This document shows positions 16,592-25,388 of a stretch of 64,000 bases of DNA, in pieces. A model generated the notes under the pieces. That model saw only the letters and a program-made list of their open reading frames with translations, ran no database searches and had not been told where the DNA came from. A program made the translations under genes and the position numbers. The stretch comes from an uncultured Parolsenella sp. GTDB lineage: Bacteria > Actinomycetota > Coriobacteriia > Coriobacteriales > Atopobiaceae. The stretch covers positions 1 through 64,000 of the forward strand of contig NZ_CAKUIH010000009.1 of assembly GCF_934660935.1 (NCBI RefSeq). Direction: 5' to 3'. Every line of letters begins with the position of its first letter. Position 1 is the stretch's first letter.

Positions 16592-17625
16592 CAGGCCTCG
16601 ACCCGCCTCTCCTGGCCATCGAAGTAGTGGATGGAATCCCCCTCGACGAACAGCTGGACGGTCTGCCCCACCTCAACGAGCGGCTGGTTGAACGTCTTGA
16701 AGGAGAGGGTCCCAAAGGGAGCTTCTGCTTGGTAGATGATCTCGGAGCCCATGACCTCATGGATGTTGACCTTCGCCTCGAAGGCAAAGCTGTTTGAGGG
16801 GGCGCCACCCTCGCCGGCGAGAATCGCACGCGACGGGCGGAAGCCGAAGAGCACCGCACTAGTGGGAGGCTCGGGAAGGGCAAGGCCCGCGCAGGGGAAC
16901 ACGTTCATGGAAGGAGTGCCAATGAACTGCGCGGTGAAGCGGTTCTTGGGGTGCCCGTAGACCTCTTCGGGGACATCCGCCTGCTGGATGACGCCGTCAC
17001 GCATGAGGACGATCTTGGTGGCCATGCTCATGGCCTCGGTCTGGTCATGCGTGACATAGACAAAGGTCGTCCCGAGGCGCTGGTGGAGGGCGATGAGCTC
17101 GGTGCGCATCTGCGTGCGCAGCTTCGCGTCGAGGTTGGAGAGGGGTTCGTCCATGAGGAAGACCTTGGGCTTCTTCACCATGGCCCTCGCCAGGGCGACG
17201 CGCTGGCGCTGGCCGCCGGAGAGCTGCGAGGGCTTACGGTCGAGGTAGCCCTCCAGGCCGACGATGCGAGAGATCTCGTCGATTCGACGCCGGCGCTCGT
17301 CCTCGGGCACCTTCATGTTGATGAGGCCGAACTCGATGTTGTCCCTCACCGTCATCGTGGGATAGAGGGCATAGTTCTGGAACACCATCGCAATGTCACG
17401 GTCCGAGGGTCCCACCTCGTTTACCCTCTCCCCGTCAATGAGCAAATCACCCGAGGTCACGTCCTCGAGTCCCGCAATCATGCGCAGGGTCGTCGACTTT
17501 CCGCATCCCGACGGGCCAACCAGCACGGTGAAGCTCCCGTCAGGGATCGTGAGCGAAAGATCGGGAATCACCGGAGGCTTTCCGTCGTACGACTTCGATA
17601 CGTGACGCAATTCAATACTCGACAC
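16591..17625 (-). CDS. ugpC: ABC importer ATP-binding protein (UgpC/MsmK/MalK family)
   Basis: 344 residues: Walker A GPSGCGKST, Q-loop MVFQNYALYP, signature [14 protein letters not shown], Walker B VFLMDEPLSNLDA, switch His in YVTHDQTEAMS, then a C-terminal OB-fold domain of about 110 residues as in MalK. Such ATPases can serve several sugar or glycerol-phosphate importers. I prefer the GTG at 17623-17625, since AAAGGAAAGG lies just upstream and the protein then begins SSIELRHVSKSY; the ATG at 17649 has no ribosome-binding site. It is the first gene of the operon. Confidence 0.88.
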   Translation of the reverse strand: MSSIELRHVSKSYDGKPPVIPDLSLTIPDGSFTVLVGPSGCGKSTTLRMIAGLEDVTSGDLLIDGERVNEVGPSDRDIAMVFQNYALYPTMTVRDNIEFGLINMKVPEDERRRRIDEISRIVGLEGYLDRKPSQLSGGQRQRVALARAMVKKPKVFLMDEPLSNLDAKLRTQMRTELIALHQRLGTTFVYVTHDQTEAMSMATKIVLMRDGVIQQADVPEEVYGHPKNRFTAQFIGTPSMNVFPCAGLALPEPPTSAVLFGFRPSRAILAGEGGAPSNSFAFEAKVNIHEVMGSEIIYQAEAPFGTLSFKTFNQPLVEVGQTVQLFVEGDSIHYFDGQERRVEA

Positions 17626-17873
17626 GCGGGCCTTTCCTTTCTCTCTCATTCATCTGGGCACAAGAGAGATTGTCCCGGCATTCCGTCATGGCGAGACTTC
17701 GGTTCTGTCAGAGCTCGGACAGCGTATGAAGGCGTTCGGGCATCTTTTTGTCAGGAATGAAAGGATCCGGTAAAGGCGGGAATGGAGGTCCCAATGGAGG
17801 CTGGAATGGAGAGCCCCGATGAAGGCGGTGCGGCGCAAAGGGTGCGCACGACAAAACGCCACCGCAAGACTCT

Positions 17874-17913
17874 GTTTGAAACGTCCTCTGGCGGTTTGAG
17901 ACGTCCTCTGACG
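17874..17913. repeat. 20-bp tandem direct repeat (x2)
   Basis: GTTTGA(A/G)ACGTCCTCTG(G/A)CG occurs twice in immediate succession with two differences, about 250 bp upstream of the ATPase gene. The 20-bp period (about two helical turns) is compatible with a transcription-factor site, but no regulator is identified. Confidence 0.6.
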
Positions 17914-17975
17914 GTGCGCAGGCGCGTTCAGAAGGCTCTCTAGAGCCAAGACCAGAGGCACCATGCAACAAAAAT

Positions 17976-18104
17976 GAGATTCTGCGGCTGAATAATGATG
18001 GTTATCCTCATTCGGATTTCGGCCAACTGGGGTTTTATTTGCTAGCTGCAAACTCTCATATTGTTTTTAGAGCCTCGAAGCCCCAATTTGAGCCGCAGAA
18101 TCTC
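17976..18104. repeat. Palindromic intergenic element A (129 bp)
   Basis: Bounded by a perfect 14-bp inverted repeat GAGATTCTGCGGCT / AGCCGCAGAATCTC (17976-17989 and 18091-18104). The interior contains CTGGGGTTTT, the core shared with elements B, C and D. No clear inner inverted repeat is visible, so this may be the most diverged copy. It lies between the 3' end of the MetRS-like gene and the promoter of the ugp-like operon. Confidence 0.6.
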
Positions 18105-18329
18105 GAATTCGTTGCACGCAAAGCGGAGCGAAGGGACAAAAGGGGCTTCCATGGCAGGTCCAGAGCCTCCCAGAGCACAGCCAGACATGGCAAGAAGGCG
18201 CAAGATCGCGACGGCGCAGGAACGCATGGCGCGACGACACTAGACGCGGCAACGCGGGAACTCATGGCGTGACGACACGACAGCGCGATAATCGACGCCA
18301 CGGCGGCGTGAAAAACGGCACGCGAATGC

Positions 18330-18363
18330 AAAAGACCTCCCCGGCGCGGATGCCGGAGAGGTC
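18330..18363 (-). terminator. Intrinsic terminator after the MetRS-like gene
   Basis: GACCTC(T/C)CCGGC stems with a 6-nt loop (18334-18363) are followed on the minus strand by four T. It lies 55 nt beyond the stop of the tRNA-ligase gene. Confidence 0.8.
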
Positions 18364-18418
18364 TGTGATTCGCGAAGCTAGCTCGAGCGCGACGCCCGCG
18401 AACAGGCGCGGGGAGCCG

Positions 18419-20446
18419 CTACTTCTTGTACTGGCTCTCGTGCTTGCGGAAGAAGTCGAAGCGCGGGGGGAGCTCGAGGATAGCGTGCTCGGAGGCATCC
18501 TCGCCAAGCTCGGCGGCGAGCTCACGCGGCGTGGCGAGAGCGTGCTCCCAGCTGAAGAAGTCCTTCTCCGAGAAGCCCATGTACTCGGCGACGAGCTCGC
18601 AACCAGCAGGCACGGCGGGGTGCATCAGCAGGGCCGTCGTGCGAAGGGCGGCGAAGGCATCCGCGAGGGCGGCCACGTAAGCGTCCGCGTCATCGCCGGC
18701 GGCCTTGCTCGTCGCATCCCAACGCTTGTTGGCCGCGCGAGTGAACTCCTCCACCGCGGCAAGCGCGCCGTGGAAGTCCATCCCGTGGACCGTGCGCTCG
18801 AACGCGAGCGTCGCCTCGCGGCACTCCTCGATGACCTCGGCGCTCGCCTCCACCGCCGGCAGCTTGCAGCCACAGGCCTTCGCGGCGCCGTAGAAGCAGC
18901 TACGCGCCAGGCGGTTGAAGATGTTCGTGAGGAACGCGCTCTCCTTGAGGGCGGGGTCGACGACGCGGGAGTCGTCACACACGAGGACTTCCTCGCCGGT
19001 CTTCTTGTCCTTGTAGGAGACGCTCGTGTCATAGACCTTGGGCGAGAAGCTCACGGCCTTGGCGTCGAGTGCGAGCGACAGCCAGTGAGCACGCAGCTGC
19101 TCGGCGGTGTAGTGGTCGAGAAGCTCCGCGGCCATCGGCGGCTTGATCGCGCCCGAGCTCGAGGCCTTCTTGTTCATGAACAGGATGTGGTAGTTGGCCA
19201 CCGGCGTGGTCTGCTTGAGGCCCCAGCCCATCGCCTCCCACATCGCGGGCTGCGCCACGCAGTAGAAGTAGATGTTGTCCTGGCCAATGAACTGGAAGAC
19301 GCGGGAGTCATCCGCGCACCACCAGTCGTGCCAGTCGCGGCTCGAGTAACGGCCATCCGCGCTCTCGGCAAGTGCGGTCTGGACGAAGCTGATCGGCGCC
19401 CACAGGCTCTCGGGCCAGCACCAGACGGTGAGGCCGCTCACACCGTCGATCTCCGGGGCGGCGACGCCCCAGTCGATGTTACCGGTGATGCGGAACGGCA
19501 GCAGGCACTTGCCCGTGCGGAAGCGCACGTGCGCGCCCTCGAGCACCTCGCGCGCCTTGTCGCGCGCCTCCCAATCGGCAAACTCAACGGAGAAGCTGGC
19601 CTGGTTGCCCTGCGCCTCGTGCACGGTGTGGACCGGAAGGTCGCCCGCGACGGCGGCGAAGTCCTCGCGCAGCTCGTTCTTGATATAGATGACAGGCGCG
19701 ACGAGGCTCTCGCGCACGGTCTTGGTCACGATGTCGCGAACCTGCGGGTCAGCGTCCCACTCGTCCATGAGGGTCTCGAGGGCCTCGGAGAACGCGGGCA
19801 GGTCGAAGTACCAGTTGTCGCACGGACGAAGCTCGGGCTTGGTGCCCGTGAGCTGGGAGACCGGATTGATGAGCTCCTCCGGGTCGAACTGGTGCCCCAG
19901 GTCGCACTCGTCCGCATAGGCCTTCTCGGACTTGCAGCCGCGGACCGGGCAACGGCCCTTGACCTGGCGGCCGTTCAGGAAGGTCTTCGCCTCGGTGTCA
20001 TAGAACTGCAGCGTGGAGCGCTTCTTGAGGGCACCAACCTCGTACAGGCGACGAATCCACGCGTCAGAGAGCGCGGCGTGGAAGGGCTTTGCCGGCTCGA
20101 GGCCGCTGCCAGCGAAGATGTCGAGCGAGATACCGTAGGCGTCGAGCGCGGCCTTCTGGTTGTCGTGGTGACCACGGACGTAGTCGGTGATGGTACCGGA
20201 GAACTCGCCGGCCTCCGTGAGCTTGCGGTAGCCCTCCATGATCGGCGAGCCATAGCAGTCCGTGCCGGAGACGAACAGCACGTTCTCGGCACCGATGCGG
20301 TCACGCAGGAAGCGGGCGAAGAAATCCGCCGGCACGAAGACGCCACCGATGTGGCCAAAGTGCAGGTCCTTGTTGCCATACGGCATACCGGCCGTGACGA
20401 CGGCGCGCGCCGGGAAAATGGGGCGATTCGTGTTCTCGGAAGCCAT
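18419..20446 (-). CDS. Class I tRNA ligase, methionyl-tRNA synthetase-like, divergent
   Basis: 675 residues with the overall plan of methionyl-tRNA synthetase: PYGNKDLHFGH carries the HIGH motif near residue 22, a zinc-knuckle-like Cys/His cluster follows around residues 170-190 (CPVRGC...CDLGH), then a tryptophan-rich catalytic core (WCWPESLWAP, IGQDNIYFY) and a helical anticodon-binding region. The KMSKS loop is degenerate (NKKASSSG, lacking the second lysine) and the usual GTDEHG reads GTDCYG. It may be the organism's only MetRS, a second specialised copy, or a paralogue with another job; the window cannot decide. ATG at 20446 with GAAGGG upstream. Single-gene unit with its own terminator. 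Confidence 0.78.
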   Translation of the reverse strand: MASENTNRPIFPARAVVTAGMPYGNKDLHFGHIGGVFVPADFFARFLRDRIGAENVLFVSGTDCYGSPIMEGYRKLTEAGEFSGTITDYVRGHHDNQKAALDAYGISLDIFAGSGLEPAKPFHAALSDAWIRRLYEVGALKKRSTLQFYDTEAKTFLNGRQVKGRCPVRGCKSEKAYADECDLGHQFDPEELINPVSQLTGTKPELRPCDNWYFDLPAFSEALETLMDEWDADPQVRDIVTKTVRESLVAPVIYIKNELREDFAAVAGDLPVHTVHEAQGNQASFSVEFADWEARDKAREVLEGAHVRFRTGKCLLPFRITGNIDWGVAAPEIDGVSGLTVWCWPESLWAPISFVQTALAESADGRYSSRDWHDWWCADDSRVFQFIGQDNIYFYCVAQPAMWEAMGWGLKQTTPVANYHILFMNKKASSSGAIKPPMAAELLDHYTAEQLRAHWLSLALDAKAVSFSPKVYDTSVSYKDKKTGEEVLVCDDSRVVDPALKESAFLTNIFNRLARSCFYGAAKACGCKLPAVEASAEVIEECREATLAFERTVHGMDFHGALAAVEEFTRAANKRWDATSKAAGDDADAYVAALADAFAALRTTALLMHPAVPAGCELVAEYMGFSEKDFFSWEHALATPRELAAELGEDASEHAILELPPRFDFFRKHESQYKK

Positions 20447-20574
20447 GGGTGCCCTTCTCGATAGTCAGTCAACCTGCTGATTATCGCACTTTTGCACGCC
20501 CGGGAATGGCGGGAGCGGGGCCGGACGGCCGAGAGGCGCCGGGCGGGAACGGGGCCGAGAGGCCGAGAAAGACC

Positions 20575-20604
20575 GGGGCGGCGCCCCCGGAGAGGCACCG
20601 CCCC
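20575..20604 (-). terminator. Terminator-like hairpin after the pho operon
   Basis: GGGGCGG(C/T)GCC stems surround a short loop 36 nt past the stop of the histidine-kinase gene. No clear T run follows, so it may be a weak or factor-assisted terminator. Confidence 0.5.
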
Positions 20605-20639
20605 GAATCGAGCGTCCGAGAATGGCAAGCTGCCGGCGA

Positions 20640-22235
20640 CTAGCCGAGTGCCTCCACGAGCGAGGACTCTGGGAAGGTGACGGTCACGGTGGTGCCGACG
20701 CCCTCCTTCGACTCGAGCGTGAGCTTGGCGCCGTGATAGGCCGCGGCGTGCTTCACGATAGCGAGGCCCAGGCCCGTGCCGCCGCGCTCGCGCGACCGGC
20801 TCGCGTCGACGCGATAGAAGCGCTCGAAGACCTTGGCCTGCGCCGCCTCGGGGATACCCAGGCCGGTATCGGCCACGACGAGGCGCGGGCATCCGTCAAC
20901 GACGTCGATGTGGGCGTCGACCGTGCCGCCGGCGTGGTTGTAACGGACCGCGTTGTCGCACAGGTTGTAGACGAGCTCGTCGAGAAGCGATGGAATGCCG
21001 CGCACGACGACGGGGTCTCCGCTGCAAGTGAGTCTCACGCCGGCGGCATCGGCCACGGGCGCGAGACGGTGGCCGACCTCGCGAAGCGCATGGGCGATAT
21101 CGACGGGCTCGGCCTTGCCAAGCAGCGAGGTGTCACCGGCGCGCTCGGACTCATCGAGCTTGGAGAGGGTGAGGATGTCGTTCACGAGGTCCGTCATGTG
21201 GTGTGCCTCGTCCACGATGCGGCCGGCGAACTCCGGCACGTCCTCGGGCTTCGCGATGCCGTCACGAATGAGCTCCGCCGCACCAGAGATGGTGGAGAGC
21301 GGCGTCTTGAGCTCGTGCGTCACGTTCGAGGTGAACTCGCGGCGCATGAGGTCCGCGCCACGGAGCTCCCCCATCTGCTCGTCAATGCGCTCGACCAGGG
21401 GCTCGAGCTCCACGTAGGAGCCCTCCGGGTCAGGATTCGAGGGATCGATGTCGAGGATGGGTTCCACGAGGCGGTCGACGATCAAGCGCGACACGGCCCA
21501 GCACACGAGCACCACGGCGGTGACGACGGCAACGGCAAGCAGTACGTCATGCCCGAGCGCCGCCCTGATGCCATCGCGGGCGACGGCGAGGCGCAGCACG
21601 TTGCCGTTGTCGAGGCGAACGGCGCGATAGATCTCGACCCTGCCAGACGTGGCAGAATCACGCTCCGCAGAGCCTTTTCCCGTCTCGAGCGCCCCGGCGA
21701 TCTCGGGGCGGTCGGCGTGGTTGGGCATGCTGTCGACGCTGTTCTGGTTGTCATAGAGCACGGTGCCGTCGGGGCTGACGACGGTCACGCGCGCCTCGCC
21801 GAGGTCGAGGTTGGTGAGGTGGATGATGTCAGACTGCGTGCCGCGCATGCTCGTCTTGACGAGGGCGCACTCGGTCTCGAGCATGCGGCCGGCGTCGCGC
21901 ACGCCGCTCTTTTGGTAGACGAGTGAGGCGATGACGAGAACCGCAACCGCCGCGATGGCGGACACGGCGGCGAGCGAGACGAAGATGCGGCGCGCAAGGG
22001 ACTTGCGCCCGCAGCACAGGAGCGCACGGACCCTCCGCGGGGTGGCGCCGCCGTCGACATCCGCATCCGCGGCAGGCACGGCATCCGCGACGGGCACGGT
22101 GAGCGCGTCCCTATCCGCGCCACCCTCGCCCGAAGGCGTCACAGCCCCGGTGGCGCCGCCGTCATCGACGGCATCAGCCACCTGCTCAGGAAGTTCGTCC
22201 TGACCCATCATGCCGTTGGTCGCGTCCTCCGCCAT
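20640..22235 (-). CDS. phoR: Phosphate-sensing histidine kinase (PhoR type)
   Basis: 531 residues. An unusual acidic, Ala/Asp/Gly-rich N-terminal extension of about 75 residues precedes membrane helix 1 (VSLAAVSAIAAVAVLVIASLV), an extracytoplasmic sensor of about 130 residues, helix 2 (LLAVAVVTAVVLVCW), the H-box VTHELKTPLS, the N-box DELVYNLCDNAVRYN, and G-boxes DTGLGIP and GGTGLGLAIV. It is expected to autophosphorylate and pass phosphate to the adjacent response regulator under control of PhoU and Pst. The start lies 4 nt after that gene's stop. Last gene of the pst-pho operon. Confidence 0.9.
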   Translation of the reverse strand: MAEDATNGMMGQDELPEQVADAVDDGGATGAVTPSGEGGADRDALTVPVADAVPAADADVDGGATPRRVRALLCCGRKSLARRIFVSLAAVSAIAAVAVLVIASLVYQKSGVRDAGRMLETECALVKTSMRGTQSDIIHLTNLDLGEARVTVVSPDGTVLYDNQNSVDSMPNHADRPEIAGALETGKGSAERDSATSGRVEIYRAVRLDNGNVLRLAVARDGIRAALGHDVLLAVAVVTAVVLVCWAVSRLIVDRLVEPILDIDPSNPDPEGSYVELEPLVERIDEQMGELRGADLMRREFTSNVTHELKTPLSTISGAAELIRDGIAKPEDVPEFAGRIVDEAHHMTDLVNDILTLSKLDESERAGDTSLLGKAEPVDIAHALREVGHRLAPVADAAGVRLTCSGDPVVVRGIPSLLDELVYNLCDNAVRYNHAGGTVDAHIDVVDGCPRLVVADTGLGIPEAAQAKVFERFYRVDASRSRERGGTGLGLAIVKHAAAYHGAKLTLESKEGVGTTVTVTFPESSLVEALG

Positions 22236-22239
22236 GGCA

Positions 22240-22953
22240 CTAGCCCCTTAATCGGTATCCAACCCCACGCACTGTCTCGATGAGTTCGGCGTGATCGCCG
22301 AGCTTCTGGCGCAGCGTCTGGACGTGGACGTCGACCGTGCGGCTACCGCCGTCGAAGTCCCAACCCCACACGCGCTGCAGAAGCGTCTCGCGGTTGAACA
22401 CCACACCGGGAGACCTCATGAGGAACGATAGCAAATCGAATTCCCTGACGGTGAGATTAAGGGGCTTTCCTTCGAGGGAGACCTCGTGCCTGGAGGGAGA
22501 AAGGGACAAAGGTCCCAGATTCATGACGTCGGAGACGGCGGCCGAGGCGACGGCGCGCGACGGGGCGCGACGCAGCAGGGCGCGCACACGGCTCACCATC
22601 TCCATCATGCCGAAGGGTTTTGCGAGGTAGTCGTCCGCTCCGCCGTCGAGGGCGGTCACGGTGTCAAGCTCCGAGTCGCGAGCCGTGAGCATCATGACCG
22701 GCACCTGGGAGAGGCCGGGCGTCTGGCGGATTCGCTTTAGGATGGTGAGGCCGTCCGTATCGGGCAGCATGATGTCGAGAAGCACCGCGTCAGGGGTGCG
22801 CTCGGCGCAGGCGCGTCTGAACGCCGCGTCATCGGGAAGGCCCTTGGCTTCGATGCCAGCCTGCGACAGCGCGTAGACCGTCAGCTCGCGGATGTTCTTC
22901 TCGTCCTCGACGTAGTAGATCAACTGGTCGCTCTCCATCCGATCCGCCATCAC
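22240..22953 (-). CDS. phoP: OmpR-family response regulator (PhoP/PhoB type)
   Basis: 237 residues. Receiver domain: acidic pair in YYVEDEKN, phosphoacceptor Asp in AVLLDIMLPD, Thr in MMLTARDS, Lys in YLAKPFGM. The C-terminal winged helix (SPSRHEVSLEGKPLNLTVRE through VDVHVQTLRQKLG) binds DNA. It should activate pst and other phosphate-starvation genes. The annotated GTG at 22951-22953 has GGGGAG 9 nt upstream; the ATG immediately after it is an equally possible start. It lies 6 nt after phoU. Confidence 0.92.
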   Translation of the reverse strand: MMADRMESDQLIYYVEDEKNIRELTVYALSQAGIEAKGLPDDAAFRRACAERTPDAVLLDIMLPDTDGLTILKRIRQTPGLSQVPVMMLTARDSELDTVTALDGGADDYLAKPFGMMEMVSRVRALLRRAPSRAVASAAVSDVMNLGPLSLSPSRHEVSLEGKPLNLTVREFDLLSFLMRSPGVVFNRETLLQRVWGWDFDGGSRTVDVHVQTLRQKLGDHAELIETVRGVGYRLRG

Positions 22954-22959
22954 TTTGGA

Positions 22960-23649
22960 CTACTCCCCGTCCGTGTTGGCGGCGGAGTGGTCCCCACCGG
23001 TAAGGATACGCTCTCCGGTGGCGCGGAACACCGCCCAATCGGCGATGCGCTGCGCCTGGTCACCGATTCGCTCGAAGTACTTGGCGGCCATGAGCAGCTC
23101 CGGGAGGCTGCCGGGCGACGGCTGGCCCTGCCTGATGAGCTCGACGACGACCGCCTCGGCAGCGGCGTACATCTTGTCGAGGACGTCGTCGCTGGCGATG
23201 ACCTTCTGCGCGAGCTCGACGTTCTTGGTGAGGAACGCCTCGATGCTGTCGTCGACCATCTTCGCCGCGTGCTCGCTCATGTGAGCGAAGGAGTCGGACA
23301 GGCGGGTCGTGACGTCGGCGGGCATCTCGGAGAAGACGAAGGCGACGTCGCGCGTCATGGAGTCGATCTGCGCGAGGTCGGAGACCAGGCGGAACGACGC
23401 GGACACAAAGCGCAGGTCCTCGCCGATGAGCGGCTGCTGCATGAGCATGATGTCGAGGCAGAGGCTCTCGATCTCTTGGCGGAGGCGATCGGCGGGCTTC
23501 CTCCCCTCGAGGACGCCCGTCTCGGCGCCACGGTCACCGGAGGCGGCGAGGCCCGCAGCGTGGACGTCCGTCGCGGACTTCTCGGCGAAACGCGCGAGCA
23601 GGCCCTCCATATCGCTCAACTGCCTTGTGAACTCGATCCGGGTAGCCAT
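22960..23649 (-). CDS. phoU: Phosphate transport regulator PhoU
   Basis: 229 residues, all-helical, with the repeated PhoU helix-bundle pattern (RQEIESLCLDIMLMQQPL early, AAKYFERIGDQAQRIADWA late). It mediates negative signalling between the Pst transporter and the kinase. A 20-residue loop around residues 35-55 is longer than usual. The ATG at 23649 lies one base after the pstB stop, so the two are translationally coupled. Confidence 0.92.
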   Translation of the reverse strand: MATRIEFTRQLSDMEGLLARFAEKSATDVHAAGLAASGDRGAETGVLEGRKPADRLRQEIESLCLDIMLMQQPLIGEDLRFVSASFRLVSDLAQIDSMTRDVAFVFSEMPADVTTRLSDSFAHMSEHAAKMVDDSIEAFLTKNVELAQKVIASDDVLDKMYAAAEAVVVELIRQGQPSPGSLPELLMAAKYFERIGDQAQRIADWAVFRATGERILTGGDHSAANTDGE

Positions 23650-23650
23650 A

Positions 23651-24445
23651 TCAGCTGAACCTCCCTGAGAGATATTCCTGGGTGCGCTGCTCGCGCGGGT
23701 TGGCGAACAGCTCCTTGGTGGGACCGGCCTCGATGAGCTCACCGAGGTAGAAGAACGCGGTCTTGTCGGCAACGCGGGTCGCCTGCTGCATGTTGTGGGT
23801 GACGACCACGACGGTGTGCTCGCGCGAGAGCTGCTGCATGAGCTCCTCGACCACGAGGGTCGAGATGGGATCGAGGGCGCTCGTCGGCTCGTCCATGAGC
23901 AGGACGTCCGGGCTCGTCGCCAGGGCGCGCGCGATGCAGAGACGCTGCTGCTGGCCACCGGAGAGGCCGAGCCCGCTCTGGTCGAGCTTGTCTCTGACCT
24001 CGTCCCAGAGGGCAGCCTCGGTGAGCGTGCGCTCGAGGACCTCGTCCGCCTGGGCGCGAGTGAGGCGCGTCATGCGGTTGAGGCCGTAGAGGACGTTGTC
24101 ACGGATGCTCATCGGGAACGGGTTGGGGTGCTGGAAGACCATGCCCACGTGGACGCGCAGCGCGTTGGCATCCATCGCGAAGACGTCCTCGGCCGCGAAC
24201 TCGATCGCGCCCTCGTGGCGCACGGTCTCGACGAAGTCGCACATGCGATTGAACGTGCGGAGCAGCGTCGACTTTCCGCAGCCAGAGGGGCCGATGAAGG
24301 CGGTGCAGCGGCGCTCGGGGATGTCGAGCGTGATGTGCTTCAAGGCCTGGAAGTCCCCATACCAGAGATTGAAGTCGCGTACGTCGATGGCGGACGGGGT
24401 GTCCGTGATAGAACGGTGGTACGACTGGGTGAACTCCTTCTCCAT
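23651..24445 (-). CDS. pstB: Phosphate ABC transporter ATP-binding protein PstB (copy 1)
   Basis: 264 residues: Walker A GPSGCGKST, Q-loop MVFQHPNPFPMS, signature LSGGQQQRLCIARAL, Walker B VLLMDEPTSALDP, switch VVTHNMQQA, all typical of PstB. The start at 24443-24445 gives MEKEFTQSYHRS; a TTG four codons earlier sits too close to its purine tract. It is the second of two adjacent pstB genes, about 60% alike by eye. Confidence 0.92.
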   Translation of the reverse strand: MEKEFTQSYHRSITDTPSAIDVRDFNLWYGDFQALKHITLDIPERRCTAFIGPSGCGKSTLLRTFNRMCDFVETVRHEGAIEFAAEDVFAMDANALRVHVGMVFQHPNPFPMSIRDNVLYGLNRMTRLTRAQADEVLERTLTEAALWDEVRDKLDQSGLGLSGGQQQRLCIARALATSPDVLLMDEPTSALDPISTLVVEELMQQLSREHTVVVVTHNMQQATRVADKTAFFYLGELIEAGPTKELFANPREQRTQEYLSGRFS

Positions 24446-24449
24446 CAGA

Positions 24450-25388
24450 TCATCCAAACCTTCCGCTGAGGTAGTCTGCGAGGCGCTCGTCGTGCGGATC
24501 CATGAAGATGCGCTTCGTGGGACCGTCCTCGACCATGTCGCCCATATAGAAGAAAGCCGTGCGGTCGCTCACGCGCGTGGCCTGCTCCATGTTGTGCGTC
24601 ACGATGGCGACGCAGATGCCCGAGTCAGCGATCGAGCGAATCGTCTCCTCCACCGTGAAGGTGGAGATAGGGTCGAGCGCCGAGCAGGGCTCGTCGAACA
24701 GCACGACGTCCGGGTTCATCGCGAGGGTGCGCGCGATGCAGAGGCGCTGCTGCTGGCCGCCGGAGAGGCTCAGGCCGCTCTGGTCGAGCTTGTCTCTGAC
24801 CTCGTCCCAGAGGGCCGCCTGGCGAAGCGAACGTTCGACGAGCTCGTCGCCATCCTCGCGGCTGGCGACGCGGCCGTGGCGGCGCGGCGCGAACAGGATG
24901 TTCTCGCGGATGGACTTGCGGAACGGCGTCGGCTGCTGGAACACCATGCCGATGCTCGTACGCAGCTCGAAGAGGTTCTCCTCACGCGTGTTGATGTTGC
25001 GGCCGTGGTAGAGGATCTCTCCGCCCACGTCGCACTTGGGAATCTCGCGGTTCATGAGGTTGAGGCAGCGCAGGAAGGTCGACTTGCCGCATCCGGAGGG
25101 GCCAATAAGCGCCGTCACCTGGCCGGCGTCAAAGCCGAGCGTGGTGGGGTGCAGGGCCTCCTTGACGTGGTCGTAGCGCACGGTGACGCCGCGAGCGCGG
25201 AGGAGCGCGGTGGGGGCAGCAGGCGCGGACGCGGCGGGGGCGGCAGTGGAGGCTGCGGGCGCAGGTGCGGCGGGACTGGCAGCGGTGGGGGTCACGGAGG
25301 CGCGGCCCTCGGCAGCGTCGGGCGCGACGGGCGCGGCGGCGGCCTCGCGCTGGGCCTCGTCGAGGCCCTCGGTCATGGTCTGGCTCAT
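24450..25388 (-). CDS. pstB: Phosphate ABC transporter ATP-binding protein PstB (copy 2)
   Basis: 312 residues. The first 60 are a low-complexity Ala/Pro/Thr tail absent from copy 1, then a full PstB domain: Walker A GPSGCGKST, Q-loop MVFQQPTPFRKS, signature LSGGQQQRLCIARTL, Walker B VVLFDEPCSALDP, switch IVTHNMEQA. The Thr of the D-loop region found in copy 1 (EPTSALD) is Cys here. It overlaps pstA by 4 nt (ATGA). Having two ATPase genes raises the possibility of a heterodimeric motor. Confidence 0.9.
   Translation of the reverse strand: MSQTMTEGLDEAQREAAAAPVAPDAAEGRASVTPTAASPAAPAPAASTAAPAASAPAAPTALLRARGVTVRYDHVKEALHPTTLGFDAGQVTALIGPSGCGKSTFLRCLNLMNREIPKCDVGGEILYHGRNINTREENLFELRTSIGMVFQQPTPFRKSIRENILFAPRRHGRVASREDGDELVERSLRQAALWDEVRDKLDQSGLSLSGGQQQRLCIARTLAMNPDVVLFDEPCSALDPISTFTVEETIRSIADSGICVAIVTHNMEQATRVSDRTAFFYMGDMVEDGPTKRIFMDPHDERLADYLSGRFG

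Larger units (their letters stand above)
17626..18329. other. Large intergenic region with repeats and palindromic element A
   Basis: About 700 bp without a supportable gene. It holds the ugp-like operon promoter (not pinned down), three AATGGAG motifs near 17780-17815, a 20-bp tandem repeat at 17874-17913 and palindromic element A. The AT-rich stretch around 17970-18110 differs in composition from both flanks. Confidence 0.5.

Noticed and set aside
18269..20464. 731-codon plus-strand open frame
   Set aside because: Antisense to the MetRS-like gene, whose motifs are clear; the plus-strand product has biased composition.
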